From the NCBI RefSeq assembly GCF_000425485.1, contig NZ_AUDN01000008.1, forward strand, positions 232,566 through 296,565: DNA of 64,000 nt, written 5' to 3'. The notes under the pieces were generated by a model. That model did no database searches and had not been told where the DNA came from. It was given only the letters and a program-made list of their open reading frames with translations. Position numbers and translations under genes: made by a program. This document shows, piece by piece, positions 15,995 through 24,138 of the stretch (position 1 is its first letter; every line of letters begins with the position of its first letter). Origin of the DNA: Flavobacterium tegetincola DSM 22377. GTDB lineage: Bacteria > Bacteroidota > Bacteroidia > Flavobacteriales > Flavobacteriaceae.

Positions 15995-16624
15995 TTAAGC
16001 TTTAAACTTCAAAGGTAAATGCACTACTTTCTTGGTTTCGAAGAATTCACCCTCAAAAAACTCGGTGATATTGTATTCTTTGGCACTTGGAAAATCTTTT
16101 AATTCTTCGGTTAAGTCGCCTCCTTTTAGGTAGAGAATTCCGTTTTTGAGTGCGTGTTTGTTTTGCTTTTTGATTTTGGTTTTGACCCAAGAAACGAAAT
16201 CGGGCATGTTAGTTACGGCGCGACTTACGATAAAATCGAAATCACCTTTTACGTTTTCGGCACGCATTTGTTCGGCTTTTACGTTTTTTAATTCTAAAGC
16301 TTCGGCAACGGCTTGTACTACTTTTATTTTTTTGGCGATGATATCAATCAAGTAAAAACGCGTTTCGGGGAATAAAATAGCTAGTGGAATTCCTGGAAAA
16401 CCACCGCCTGTACCGACGTCTAAAACGTAAGTTCCGGGTTCAAAAGATTGGATTTTTGCGATTGCTAACGAATGCAATATGTGTTTGGTGTACAATTCGT
16501 CGATATCTTTTCGTGAAATCACGTTGATTTTGGCATTCCATTCGGGATATAATTCGCCTAATTTTTGAAACTGTTGCTTCTGAACATCAGATAGATTAGG
16601 GAAATATGTGCTAATTTCTTCCAT
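15995..16624 (-). CDS. rsmG: 16S rRNA (guanine-N7) methyltransferase RsmG (GidB)
   Basis: From the ATG at 16624 the product is 209 residues. An upstream ATG at 16663 would add 13 residues and overlap the promoter zone of the divergent desaturase, so it is not preferred. The SAM-binding motif I is VLDVGTGGGFPGIPLAI, followed by the acidic strand FYLIDIIAKK and the conserved SRAV motif. The enzyme methylates N7 of G527 in 16S rRNA (E. coli numbering). It is divergently transcribed from the desaturase gene. Confidence 0.95.
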   Translation of the reverse strand: MEEISTYFPNLSDVQKQQFQKLGELYPEWNAKINVISRKDIDELYTKHILHSLAIAKIQSFEPGTYVLDVGTGGGFPGIPLAILFPETRFYLIDIIAKKIKVVQAVAEALELKNVKAEQMRAENVKGDFDFIVSRAVTNMPDFVSWVKTKIKKQNKHALKNGILYLKGGDLTEELKDFPSAKEYNITEFFEGEFFETKKVVHLPLKFKA

Positions 16625-16704
16625 TTTAAACTTTTTTACAAAAGTAACTAATTTTAAAGGCAAATATTTAACCTTTGTGTGGCGTTTTCAATTTTATTAT
16701 TTTT

Positions 16705-16712
16705 TATCTTTG
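16705..16712 (+). promoter_or_regulatory. Putative -7 box for desaturase gene
   Basis: TATCTTTG fits TAnnTTTG and lies 30 bases before the ATG at 16743. No -33 TTG lies at the expected spacing. Confidence 0.4.
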
Positions 16713-16742
16713 GAGTCGTTTATTTTTACATCTAAATACTAT

Positions 16743-17840
16743 ATGAATACCAACATACCCACGTTTTCAAAAAAAGACAGTCTTAAATTTTTCCGAACGT
16801 TAAATTCAAGAGTGAATGCTTATTTTAAAGAAAACAACATACAAAAAACTGGAAACTGGAAACTGCATTTAAAAGCTGTTGTGATGTTTGTACTGTTTTT
16901 AACTCCTTACTTTTTAATTCTTACAATTCAGATGCCTTTTTGGGTGATGCTTTTACTTTCCGTTGTCATTGGAATTGGTATGGCTGGAGTGGGAATGAAT
17001 GTGATGCACGATGGAAATCATGGTTCGTATTCGAACAAAACGTGGTTGAACAAATTTATGGGTGGAAGCATCTATATTTTGGCTGGAAATGTACACAACT
17101 GGCAAGTGCAACACAATGTTTTGCACCATACTTATACGAATATTCACGGTCATGATGAGGATTTAGATGCGGGAAGAATTATTCGATTTACGCAAGAAGC
17201 GCCTTGGTATAAGTTTCATAAATTTCAGCATTATTACTCTGTTTTTCTTTACGGATTATTGACTTTCAACTGGGCTTTAACAACCGATTGGAAGCAAATG
17301 AAAGCATATTTGAAACGTAAATTGTCATACGGAGAACCGCAAAATCCTGCGAAATTATGGACGGTTTTAGTGATTACTAAAATTATTTATATTTCAGTGT
17401 GGTTGGTTTTACCAATGGTAATTGGAATCGCTTGGTGGAAAGTTTTACTAGGCTTTTTAGTCATGCATTACACAGCTGGTTTGATTTTGAGTATTGTGTT
17501 TCAATTGGCTCACGTTGTGGATGAAACGACCAATCCATCTCCAAACGAATTAGGCGAAATGGAAAACACTTGGGCTATTCACCAATTGTATACGACAGCT
17601 AATTTTGCTCCGAAAAATGCAATCGTAAACTGGTTTACAGGTGGTTTGAATCACCAAGTTGAACATCATTTATTTCCGCATATCAGTCATATTCACTATG
17701 GTAAAATTGCTGAAATCGTGAAGCAAACCGCAAAGGAATGCGACCTTCCGTATCATGAATTTCAAACGATGACTGCCGCTGTAGTTGCACATTTTAAACA
17801 CTTGAAGGAGTTGGGGCAAAAACCAATGTTGGTAGCTTAA
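16743..17840 (+). CDS. Membrane fatty acid (acyl-CoA/acyl-lipid) desaturase
   Basis: The start at 16743 (MNTNIPTFSKKD) gives 365 residues. A longer in-frame extension to 16608 overlaps rsmG and is rejected. Three histidine boxes of the membrane desaturase family are present: HDGNHGS, HNVLHHTY and, near the C-terminus, HQVEHHLFPH. The QxxHH third box is typical of front-end-type desaturases, but no cytochrome b5 domain is fused. Four or more hydrophobic spans surround the boxes. It introduces a double bond into membrane fatty acids; regiospecificity cannot be read from sequence. It is monocistronic, ending in a hairpin terminator. Confidence 0.92.
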   Translation: MNTNIPTFSKKDSLKFFRTLNSRVNAYFKENNIQKTGNWKLHLKAVVMFVLFLTPYFLILTIQMPFWVMLLLSVVIGIGMAGVGMNVMHDGNHGSYSNKTWLNKFMGGSIYILAGNVHNWQVQHNVLHHTYTNIHGHDEDLDAGRIIRFTQEAPWYKFHKFQHYYSVFLYGLLTFNWALTTDWKQMKAYLKRKLSYGEPQNPAKLWTVLVITKIIYISVWLVLPMVIGIAWWKVLLGFLVMHYTAGLILSIVFQLAHVVDETTNPSPNELGEMENTWAIHQLYTTANFAPKNAIVNWFTGGLNHQVEHHLFPHISHIHYGKIAEIVKQTAKECDLPYHEFQTMTAAVVAHFKHLKELGQKPMLVA

Positions 17841-17900
17841 TTAGACACTTTAAATTGTACAAAATACGTATTAAATATTTTGAACTTAATACTAAAAATC

Positions 17901-17939
17901 AATCGGCACGGATGTAAAAAATCTTGTTGCCGATTTTTT
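17901..17939 (+). terminator. Terminator after desaturase gene
   Basis: An 8-bp stem AATCGGCA / TGCCGATT with a 19-base loop is followed by TTTT. Confidence 0.65.
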
Positions 17940-17993
17940 ATTTTATAAAAAATAAGACGTGGTTTTCTTTCCATGTAATTTGAACTAAAGCCT

Positions 17994-18001
17994 TATATTT
18001 G
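17994..18001 (+). promoter_or_regulatory. Putative -7 box for aminotransferase gene
   Basis: TATATTTG matches the -7 consensus 33 bases before the ATG at 18034. Confidence 0.45.
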
Positions 18002-18033
18002 TAAACGAATACTAACATTTTAAACTTTATTCC

Positions 18034-19221
18034 ATGAATCAATTATCGGATAGAATTAATAAGATTTCCACTTCACAAACTTTGGCAATGGCCGCTTTGG
18101 CGCGCGAATTGAAAGCACAAGGAAAAGATATCATCAGTTTAAGTTTAGGTGAACCTGATTTTAACACGCCTGATTTTATCAAAGAAGCTGCGAAAAAAGC
18201 AATCGACGAAAATTACAGTACGTACTCGCCAGTGGATGGTTATATGGATTTGAAACAAGCCGTTTGTAAAAAATTCAAACGCGATAATGACTTGGATTAT
18301 ACACCTGCAAATGTGGTTGTTTCTACTGGAGCCAAACAATCGTTATACAATATTGCTCAAGTAATGATTAACGAAGGTGATGAAGTAATTCTTCCGGCAC
18401 CATACTGGGTTTCTTACTATGAAATTGTAAAAATGGCGGGTGGAATCCCTGTTGAAGTTCCAACTTCTGTAGAAACCGATTTCAAAATCACACCGGAACA
18501 ATTGCAAGCTGCGATTACTCCAAAAACAAAAATGATTTGGTACAGTTCGCCTTGTAACCCTAGTGGTTCTGTATTTAACCGTGAAGAATTGACGGCTTTA
18601 TCGAAAGTGATTTTGGCACAAAAGCAAACGATTTATGTAGTTTCTGATGAAATTTACGAGCACATTAATTTCTCTGGAACATTCTGCAGTATTGCATCGA
18701 TTCCAGGAATGTTTGACCAAACGATTACTGTAAATGGTGTAGCAAAGGCATTTGCTATGACTGGTTGGAGAATTGGTTACATCGGAGCTCCTGAGTTCAT
18801 TGCAAAAGCATGTACAAAAATGCAAGGCCAAGTTACTTCTGGCGCGAATTCTATTGCACAAAGAGCGACGATTGCAGCTGTTGAAGCCGACCCAAGTGTT
18901 TTAAATGAAATGGTTGGTGCTTTTAAAAGCAGACGTGATTTAGTGGTGAAATTAATTCAGGATATTCCGGGATTGAAATTAAATATTCCTGAAGGTGCGT
19001 TTTATGTATTTCCTGATGTCTCATCTTATTTTGGAAAAACTTTGAACGGAACTGAAATTAAAGATGCCACTGATTTTGCAATGTATCTTTTGGCAGAAGC
19101 CAATGTAGCTTCAGTTACTGGGGAAGCTTTTGGAAACCCAAATTGCTTAAGATTATCATATGCAACAAGCGAAGACCAATTGACGGAAGCGTTTACTAGA
19201 ATCAAGAAAGCGCTAGTGTAA
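18034..19221 (+). CDS. Class I pyridoxal-phosphate aminotransferase (aspartate aminotransferase type)
   Basis: The 395-residue protein belongs to fold-type I, subgroup Igamma aspartate aminotransferases. The PLP Schiff-base lysine is Lys238 in VNGVAKAFAMTGWRIG; Asn175 (SSPCNPSG) and Asp205 (SDEIYE) contact the cofactor. Arg246 and a C-terminal arginine (NCLRLSYA) bind the substrate carboxylates. It interconverts aspartate and 2-oxoglutarate with oxaloacetate and glutamate; other prephenate or aromatic activity is possible in this subgroup. It has its own -7 box and a strong terminator, and is a single-gene unit. Confidence 0.93.
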   Translation: MNQLSDRINKISTSQTLAMAALARELKAQGKDIISLSLGEPDFNTPDFIKEAAKKAIDENYSTYSPVDGYMDLKQAVCKKFKRDNDLDYTPANVVVSTGAKQSLYNIAQVMINEGDEVILPAPYWVSYYEIVKMAGGIPVEVPTSVETDFKITPEQLQAAITPKTKMIWYSSPCNPSGSVFNREELTALSKVILAQKQTIYVVSDEIYEHINFSGTFCSIASIPGMFDQTITVNGVAKAFAMTGWRIGYIGAPEFIAKACTKMQGQVTSGANSIAQRATIAAVEADPSVLNEMVGAFKSRRDLVVKLIQDIPGLKLNIPEGAFYVFPDVSSYFGKTLNGTEIKDATDFAMYLLAEANVASVTGEAFGNPNCLRLSYATSEDQLTEAFTRIKKALV

Positions 19222-19241
19222 TTGATATTTATATAAAATAG

Positions 19242-19276
19242 AAACCCCGAAATTTTTAAGATTTCGGGGTTTTTTT
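19242..19276 (+). terminator. Rho-independent terminator of aminotransferase gene
   Basis: A 12-bp perfect stem AAACCCCGAAAT / ATTTCGGGGTTT is followed by T residues. Confidence 0.88.
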
Positions 19277-19321
19277 AGTTTTAGAAAAGAGTATTTATTT
19301 CTTGCGGTAATTCATTAAATA

Positions 19322-19537
19322 TTACTTTCTATTATCATAATCGATATCAAATTTAGCGAAAAGTTTCTTGGTCATCGACTTGTTTACTTTTTTTGACAAA
19401 TCAGAAATAGCTGCCTTTTCAGTTTCTTTTTCAACTGATTTTGTCGGCATTTCCGTTACCTTAACTCCCATTTCTAAAGCGAGTTCTTTCAATAATAAAA
19501 GTTTCTTTTTCGAAGTGCTGTCTAATACTAAAGTCAT
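19322..19537 (-). CDS. Small hypothetical protein (71 aa), antitoxin-like
   Basis: A 71-residue charged, predicted helical product starts MTLVLDSTSKKKLLLLKELA. Its size, helical N-terminus and Lys/Glu-rich middle recall small antitoxins of flavobacteria that precede RelE/ParE toxins. Here no toxin gene follows; the next base downstream belongs to the aminotransferase terminator region. It may be an orphan antitoxin or an unrelated small protein. A -7 box is not evident. Confidence 0.55.
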   Translation of the reverse strand: MTLVLDSTSKKKLLLLKELALEMGVKVTEMPTKSVEKETEKAAISDLSKKVNKSMTKKLFAKFDIDYDNRK

Positions 19538-19602
19538 AATTTCTATTATTTTATACTCAAAGATACAAAAAACACTACAAAGTTATTCGGCGTTTCAATT
19601 TA

Positions 19603-19977
19603 TTAAAGCTGTACAACCGCTACCGCATCAATCTCAATCAGCCAATCTCGATTTCCTAAAATCGAAACGCCTACTAAAGTACTCGCTGGATAATTGCTTT
19701 CGCCAAGAAAATCTTTTCGCACTTTTCTGTAAATAGGCAAGTCAATTTCTGGGTTAAAATGTACAATATACGTGTTCATTTTTACCACATCTTGAAACGT
19801 CGCGCCACATTCCGTTAGTAAATTTTCTAAATTTTTGAATGTGTCTATGGTTTGTAATTCCAAATCACTACCAATTCCTATTTGACCCGAAATATGCAGG
19901 GTTTTGGTGTTTTCAGTTTCTACAACCACAACTTGCGAAAATCCTGCATTGGGATGAATGTATTCTTTTTTGAACAT
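19603..19977 (-). CDS. RidA family protein (enamine/imine deaminase)
   Basis: The 124-residue product fits the YjgF/YER057c/UK114 family. The conserved features visible are HISGQIG, the central TFKNLENLLTECGATFQDVVKMNTYIVH region, and the C-terminal YPASTLVGVSILGNRDWLIEIDAVAVV. Family members hydrolyse reactive enamines and imines formed by PLP enzymes such as threonine dehydratase. The Arg of the canonical R-A-x-V-G-V motif is replaced here (STLVGV), so the deaminase activity is uncertain and this may be a divergent subgroup. It is a single gene, cytosolic. Confidence 0.9.
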   Translation of the reverse strand: MFKKEYIHPNAGFSQVVVVETENTKTLHISGQIGIGSDLELQTIDTFKNLENLLTECGATFQDVVKMNTYIVHFNPEIDLPIYRKVRKDFLGESNYPASTLVGVSILGNRDWLIEIDAVAVVQL

Positions 19978-20129
19978 GTTTAGAATTTAATTAGTCGTTA
20001 GTGTTTTACAAAATCACAGCAAATTTCGTTTATTTTCAGCAATACTAAATTGCAATTGGTATTCGTTAGGGATTATTTCTTAATTTAATTTTACAAAAAT
20101 TATCTTTACAAAAATTAAATCCAATCGAA

Positions 20130-21290
20130 ATGTCAAAAATACTATTACTCGGTTCCGGCGAACTTGGAAAAGAATTCACCATTGCAGCACAACGAATCGG
20201 TCAAACGGTAATTGCCGTTGACAGTTATGAAAATGCACCAGCGATGCAAGTTGCCAATGATTTTGAAGTCATCAATATGCTTGACGGAACGGCTTTGGAT
20301 GCAATTGTTGCCAAACATAAACCGGATTATATTGTTCCAGAAATTGAAGCGATTCGAACGGAACGTTTTTATGACTATGAAAAACAAGGAATCACTGTTG
20401 TTCCTTCGGCGAAAGCGGCGAATTTCACCATGAATCGTAAAGCTATTCGGGATTTGGCGGCGAAAGAATTAGGTTTGAAAACAGCCAAATACCAATATGC
20501 AACTACTGGCGAAGAATTGCAAAAAGCGGTTGCCGAAGTAGGAATGCCTTGCGTGGTAAAACCATTAATGAGCTCGTCTGGAAAAGGACAATCAACTATA
20601 AAAGTGGAAGCTGACATTGAGAAAGCTTGGAATTACGCACTTGAAGGTTCGCGTGGTGACGTGGTAGAAGTCATTGTGGAAGCGTTTGTGAATTTCAATT
20701 CTGAAATTACACTTTTGACGGTTACCCAAAACAATAATCCAACGCTTTTTTGTGCTCCAATTGGCCACCGACAAGAACGAGGCGATTACCAAGAAAGTTG
20801 GCAACCGGCTCTAATTTCGGACAAAGATTTGTTTGAAGCACAAGATATGGCAGAAAAAGTAACCGAAGCTTTGGGTGGTGCTGGTATTTTTGGTGTTGAA
20901 TTTTTCTTAGCCGACGACGGCGTTTATTTCTCCGAATTATCGCCAAGACCTCACGATACGGGAATGGTAACTTTGGCGGGAACGCAAAATTTCAATCAAT
21001 TTGAACTGCATCTTCGGGCGATTTTAGGCTTTCCTATTTTCGAAATCAAACTTGAAAAAGCAGGTGCAAGTGCTGTAATTGCTGCGAAAGAAAATTCGGA
21101 ACACATCGTTTATGAAGGTTTGGAAAAAATCGCTGCTTTACCAAAAACCGATTTTAGAATCTTTGGCAAAAAAATAAGTCGGCCTTATCGAAGAATGGGT
21201 GTTTCATTAACTTATGATACTTTGGAAACTCCAATTGCAGCAATAGTGGACAGAGCTGTTGAAGCAGCAAAATTGGTTGAATTAAAATAG
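20130..21290 (+). CDS. purT: Formate-dependent phosphoribosylglycinamide formyltransferase
   Basis: The 386-residue protein is an ATP-grasp enzyme. It begins with a Rossmann-like motif ([13 protein letters not shown]), followed by the purT signature [10 protein letters not shown]. The ATP-grasp lysine region [16 protein letters not shown] lies near residue 150, and the metal ligands are in [21 protein letters not shown]. It formylates GAR with formate and ATP in step three of purine synthesis, in place of folate-dependent PurN. The ATG is preceded by AT-rich DNA. A hairpin with repeated CCACAGATT lies just downstream. Confidence 0.96.
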   Translation: MSKILLLGSGELGKEFTIAAQRIGQTVIAVDSYENAPAMQVANDFEVINMLDGTALDAIVAKHKPDYIVPEIEAIRTERFYDYEKQGITVVPSAKAANFTMNRKAIRDLAAKELGLKTAKYQYATTGEELQKAVAEVGMPCVVKPLMSSSGKGQSTIKVEADIEKAWNYALEGSRGDVVEVIVEAFVNFNSEITLLTVTQNNNPTLFCAPIGHRQERGDYQESWQPALISDKDLFEAQDMAEKVTEALGGAGIFGVEFFLADDGVYFSELSPRPHDTGMVTLAGTQNFNQFELHLRAILGFPIFEIKLEKAGASAVIAAKENSEHIVYEGLEKIAALPKTDFRIFGKKISRPYRRMGVSLTYDTLETPIAAIVDRAVEAAKLVELK

Positions 21291-21307
21291 GAAATATTCT
21301 AATTCAA

Positions 21308-21377
21308 TTTTGCCACAGATTCAAAAGATTACCACAGATTTAATCTTTTGAATCAAAATAATCTGTGGCAAAAAAAT
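21308..21377. repeat. Hairpin-forming repeat with TTTTGCCACAGATT ends, copy 1
   Basis: TTTTGCCACAGATT and AATCTGTGGCAAAA form a long inverted repeat. Nested inside, TTCAAAAGATTA and TAATCTTTTGAA also pair. It may terminate purT transcription and is related to the sequence at 22798-22866. Confidence 0.7.
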
Positions 21378-21412
21378 GTATCTTTTATTTCATTTTTTTC
21401 TATATTTAAAGA

Positions 21413-21988
21413 ATGAATTTACTACTGAAAAATATCGCAAAACACGTTACTTTAACTGAACAGGAAGAAGAACGTGTTTTGCTTTTGACCGAACTTCAAA
21501 CATTCAAAGCAAAAACTATTTTGCTCAAAGAAGGCGATATTTGTACACAGTCTTATTTTGTAATTAAAGGCATTTTAAGAAGCTACACGAGAGACGAAAA
21601 TGCCGTGGAACACGTGGTTAATTTTGCTTGTGCAGAATGGTGGATGGCCGATATGTACAGTTACCTTTCCCAACGTCCGGGCCAACTTTTCATTGAAGTA
21701 AATGAAGATGCAGAGGTAATTGTATTGACTAGAGAAAATCAAGAAAAGCTCTATTCTGAAGTTCCTAAACTGGAACGCTTCTTTAGAATTTTAATCGAAA
21801 ATTCATTGATTGCCAATCAACGTCGGCTAATAAATAACTTGACTTTTACGGCTGAAGCGCGTTATGATCTTTTTACTAAAAAATTTCATTCCATACTTCC
21901 TTACCTTCCGCAAAAGCAAATTGCCTCCTATATTGGCGTGACTCCCGAATTTTTCAGCCGAATGAAAGCCCGACTTTTAAAAAAATAA
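21413..21988 (+). CDS. Crp/Fnr-family transcriptional regulator
   Basis: The 191-residue protein has an N-terminal cyclic-nucleotide-binding-like domain (about 15-125; motif ILLKEGDICTQSYFVIKGILRSY) and a short C-terminal helix-turn-helix (KQIASYIGVTPEFFSRMKARL, about 169-189). The cAMP-contacting residues of true CRP are not obvious, as in many Bacteroidota relatives whose ligand is unknown. It lies just upstream of a pirin gene and a YceI gene, both of which carry the same 18-bp motif ahead of their -7 boxes. It is therefore the best candidate to bind that motif. This link is inference. Confidence 0.9.
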   Translation: MNLLLKNIAKHVTLTEQEEERVLLLTELQTFKAKTILLKEGDICTQSYFVIKGILRSYTRDENAVEHVVNFACAEWWMADMYSYLSQRPGQLFIEVNEDAEVIVLTRENQEKLYSEVPKLERFFRILIENSLIANQRRLINNLTFTAEARYDLFTKKFHSILPYLPQKQIASYIGVTPEFFSRMKARLLKK

Positions 21989-21991
21989 TTT

Positions 21992-22009
21992 CATAATCTA
22001 GGTCAAGTG
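21992..22009 (+). promoter_or_regulatory. 18-bp motif upstream of pirin gene (copy 1)
   Basis: CATAATCTAGGTCAAGTG lies 20 bases before a -7 box (TAAATTTG). The same sequence with one change is found at 22893-22910 before yceI. It takes the place of a -33 TTG, suggesting an activator site. Confidence 0.6.
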
Positions 22010-22029
22010 CTCTTTTTGTGCAAGCTTTG

Positions 22030-22037
22030 TAAATTTG
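22030..22037 (+). promoter_or_regulatory. Putative -7 box for pirin gene
   Basis: TAAATTTG matches TAnnTTTG, 30 bases before the pirin ATG. No TTG lies at -33; the shared motif occupies that region. Confidence 0.5.
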
Positions 22038-22066
22038 TAAAATAAAAATCAATAAAAATTTTAGAT

Positions 22067-22783
22067 ATGAAAAATACAGTCTTACATACAGCAGATTCAC
22101 GAGGACATGCCGATCACGGTTGGTTAAATGCTTATCACAGTTTTAGTTTCGGAAGTTGGTTCAATCCAAACCGCGTTCAGTTTGGAACTTTACGCGTTTT
22201 AAATGACGATACCGTTGCAGCAGGAATGGGCTTTGGAACGCACGGTCACGAAAATATGGAAATCATCACGATTCCGCTTGAAGGCGATTTGGCACACAAA
22301 GACAACATGGGAAACGCCGAAACCATTAAAACGGGCGACATTCAAGTTATGAGTGCCGGAACGGGCATTCAACATTCGGAGTTTAATCCAAATAAAGACA
22401 TTCGAACTAAATTATTTCAAATTTGGTTGTTTCCAAATAAGCAAAATGTAACGCCACGGTACCAACAAATTACATTAGATAAATCGTTGCAGAAAAATGA
22501 TTTCGCACAAATTTTATCTCCAAATATAGAAGATGAAGGAGTTTGGATTCATCAAGATGCTTGGTTTTATTTGAGTGATTTTGACGCCGACTTTTCAAAA
22601 AAACTAGCTTTGAAAAAAGAAGGAAACGGATTTTACATCATGAATATTGAAGGTGAAATTGAAGTAGATGGAGAAAAACTTTCAACTAGAGATGCCATTG
22701 GAATTTCAAATACTTCTGAAATTGAAATTAAAGCCACTAGAGTTTCAAAGTTTTTAGTAATGGAAATTCCGATGAATGTGTAA
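22067..22783 (+). CDS. Pirin family protein
   Basis: The 238-residue bicupin contains the pirin motif GFGTHGHENMEIITIPLEGDLAHKDNMGN and the metal-ligand segment VMSAGTGIQHSEFNP. The three histidines and one glutamate that bind Fe(II) in pirins are present (His in THGHENME, Glu in the same segment, His in QHSE). Bacterial pirins are often quercetinase-like dioxygenases or redox-linked regulators. It follows the Crp-type regulator and precedes a YceI gene, each separately promoted. A hairpin repeat lies downstream. Confidence 0.93.
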   Translation: MKNTVLHTADSRGHADHGWLNAYHSFSFGSWFNPNRVQFGTLRVLNDDTVAAGMGFGTHGHENMEIITIPLEGDLAHKDNMGNAETIKTGDIQVMSAGTGIQHSEFNPNKDIRTKLFQIWLFPNKQNVTPRYQQITLDKSLQKNDFAQILSPNIEDEGVWIHQDAWFYLSDFDADFSKKLALKKEGNGFYIMNIEGEIEVDGEKLSTRDAIGISNTSEIEIKATRVSKFLVMEIPMNV

Positions 22784-22797
22784 ATGTTTTATAAAAA

Positions 22798-22866
22798 ATT
22801 TGCCACAGATTAAATGATTTTCAGCGGTTTAAAATGCTTTTAATTTTCTTAAACTGTGGCATAAAA
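22798..22866. repeat. Hairpin-forming repeat with TTTGCCACAGATT ends, copy 2
   Basis: TTTGCCACAGATTAAA and TTAAACTGTGGCATAA form an imperfect long hairpin. It resembles the hairpin after purT (21308-21377) and probably acts as a terminator for the pirin gene. Confidence 0.6.
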
Positions 22867-22892
22867 TTAAAATAAGCAATAAAACCAAAATA

Positions 22893-22910
22893 CATAATCT
22901 AGGTTAAGTG
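22893..22910 (+). promoter_or_regulatory. 18-bp motif upstream of yceI (copy 2)
   Basis: CATAATCTAGGTTAAGTG differs from the pirin copy by one base and lies 19 bases before a -7 box. It is a candidate binding site for the adjacent Crp/Fnr regulator. Confidence 0.6.
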
Positions 22911-22929
22911 GCTTTCGATTTAGACAAAC

Positions 22930-22937
22930 TAAATTTG
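22930..22937 (+). promoter_or_regulatory. Putative -7 box for yceI-like gene
   Basis: TAAATTTG is identical to the pirin -7 box and lies 36 bases before the ATG. Confidence 0.5.
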
Positions 22938-22972
22938 TACTATCAATAATACTAACAATAAAAAACATAAAA

Positions 22973-23500
22973 ATGGCAATAACTAAATGGGCAATTGATC
23001 CAACACATTCAAGCATAGGTTTCAAAGTAAAACACATGATGTTTACAAACGTAAGAGGGAATTTTGAAAAATACGATGCTACAATTATTTCTGATGAAGC
23101 TGATTTTTCTAAAGCTACTATTGAGTTTTCAGCTGATATTGACTCCATTAATACCGATAATGCGGATAGAGACAAACACTTAAAAAGCGCTGACTTTTTC
23201 GATGCAGAAAATCACCCGAAATTGACTTTCAAAGCTTCTTCTTTCACCAAAGCTGGAGATGATTATGAAATTGCTGGAGATTTGAGCATGCACGGTATAA
23301 CAAAATTTGTAAAATTTCCAGCAGAATTCAGCGGATTGATGACCGACCCGTGGGGAAATACAAAAGCAGGATTGAACATCTCTGGAAAAATTAACCGTAA
23401 AGATTGGGGATTGAACTGGAATTCAGCTCTTGAAACAGGTGGAGTTTTAGTAAGTGAAGAAGTAAAATTAGAAATTGAATTGCAATTGGCACAACAATAA
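22973..23500 (+). CDS. YceI family protein
   Basis: The 175-residue product matches the YceI lipocalin-like family, which binds polyisoprenoids or other hydrophobic molecules. It starts directly with the mature-domain motif KWAIDPTHSSIGFKVKHMM, so it has no signal peptide and is probably cytosolic. Other family motifs are HLKSADFFDAENHPKLTFKA, GDLSMHGITK and KINRKDWGLNWN. It shares its upstream motif with the pirin gene, suggesting co-regulation. A strong hairpin follows. Confidence 0.94.
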   Translation: MAITKWAIDPTHSSIGFKVKHMMFTNVRGNFEKYDATIISDEADFSKATIEFSADIDSINTDNADRDKHLKSADFFDAENHPKLTFKASSFTKAGDDYEIAGDLSMHGITKFVKFPAEFSGLMTDPWGNTKAGLNISGKINRKDWGLNWNSALETGGVLVSEEVKLEIELQLAQQ

Positions 23501-23534
23501 TTTTCATCTTAAATAGATTTAGGTTCAAATAAGA

Positions 23535-23568
23535 AACCCTGTTTTAGTAATTTAAAACAGGGTTATTT
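23535..23568 (+). terminator. Terminator after yceI-like gene
   Basis: A 12-bp perfect stem AACCCTGTTTTA / TAAAACAGGGTT with a six-base loop lies 35 bases past the stop codon. The following T run is weak. Confidence 0.7.
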
Positions 23569-23634
23569 ATTTATTATCAGTACTGAAGTTCAAAATCCGT
23601 TCCGATTAATTTTATTCACATTCGTCGAACTACT

Positions 23635-24111
23635 TTACAATACTTTATGCTCTTTTTCGGCTTTGGAATCCAAATAATTTCCATAAATAATTCCAGCTGC
23701 TAGTCCAATCGGAAGGCCAATCCCTATACCTAAAGCAATGTTTCCCAAAGCTACGCCAACGGGCAAAAATACTACCCAGCCCAAACTCATTCCCAAAGCC
23801 ATGTAACGGCTTTTATACTTCCCTTTTCGAATAAAACCAAATTTTTTATCTACATACGTTTGCAAATTTGAAATTTCATTTAGGTGTTTTGTTCTGTATT
23901 TTGGTGACTTACCATCTGTTTTAACAGGAATTTCTCTAATCACAAAACCAACTTTCGATTGTAATTCCTCATCAGAAATTATAACCTCTTTTGCCAATTT
24001 TTGTAAAAGATTCGATAAATAAGAATATTCAATATTTTCCCTTTCTTGCTCTGAAAAGTGTACGGTCTTTGCTTGCAAAAGCTCTTTCATTTCTGTTACC
24101 CAGTTTTCCAT
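23635..24111 (-). CDS. Membrane protein with glycine-zipper-like C-terminus
   Basis: The 158-residue product has a charged, helical N-terminal half and two membrane segments (about 105-125 and 128-146). These are rich in evenly spaced glycines, e.g. GNIALGIGIGLPIGLAAG. No family was recognised. It lies 27 bases downstream of the 542-residue membrane protein on the same strand, so the two are probably one operon. Confidence 0.7.
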   Translation of the reverse strand: MENWVTEMKELLQAKTVHFSEQERENIEYSYLSNLLQKLAKEVIISDEELQSKVGFVIREIPVKTDGKSPKYRTKHLNEISNLQTYVDKKFGFIRKGKYKSRYMALGMSLGWVVFLPVGVALGNIALGIGIGLPIGLAAGIIYGNYLDSKAEKEHKVL

Positions 24112-24138
24112 CTCTAGTAAAGTTATTTTTTAGTTTTA

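Noticed and set aside
16608..16742. N-terminal extension of the desaturase
   Set aside because: It overlaps rsmG and the putative promoter, and the extra residues do not resemble the family.
19322..19537. Complete toxin-antitoxin pair
   Set aside because: Only the antitoxin-like small protein is present; no toxin gene lies downstream or upstream.
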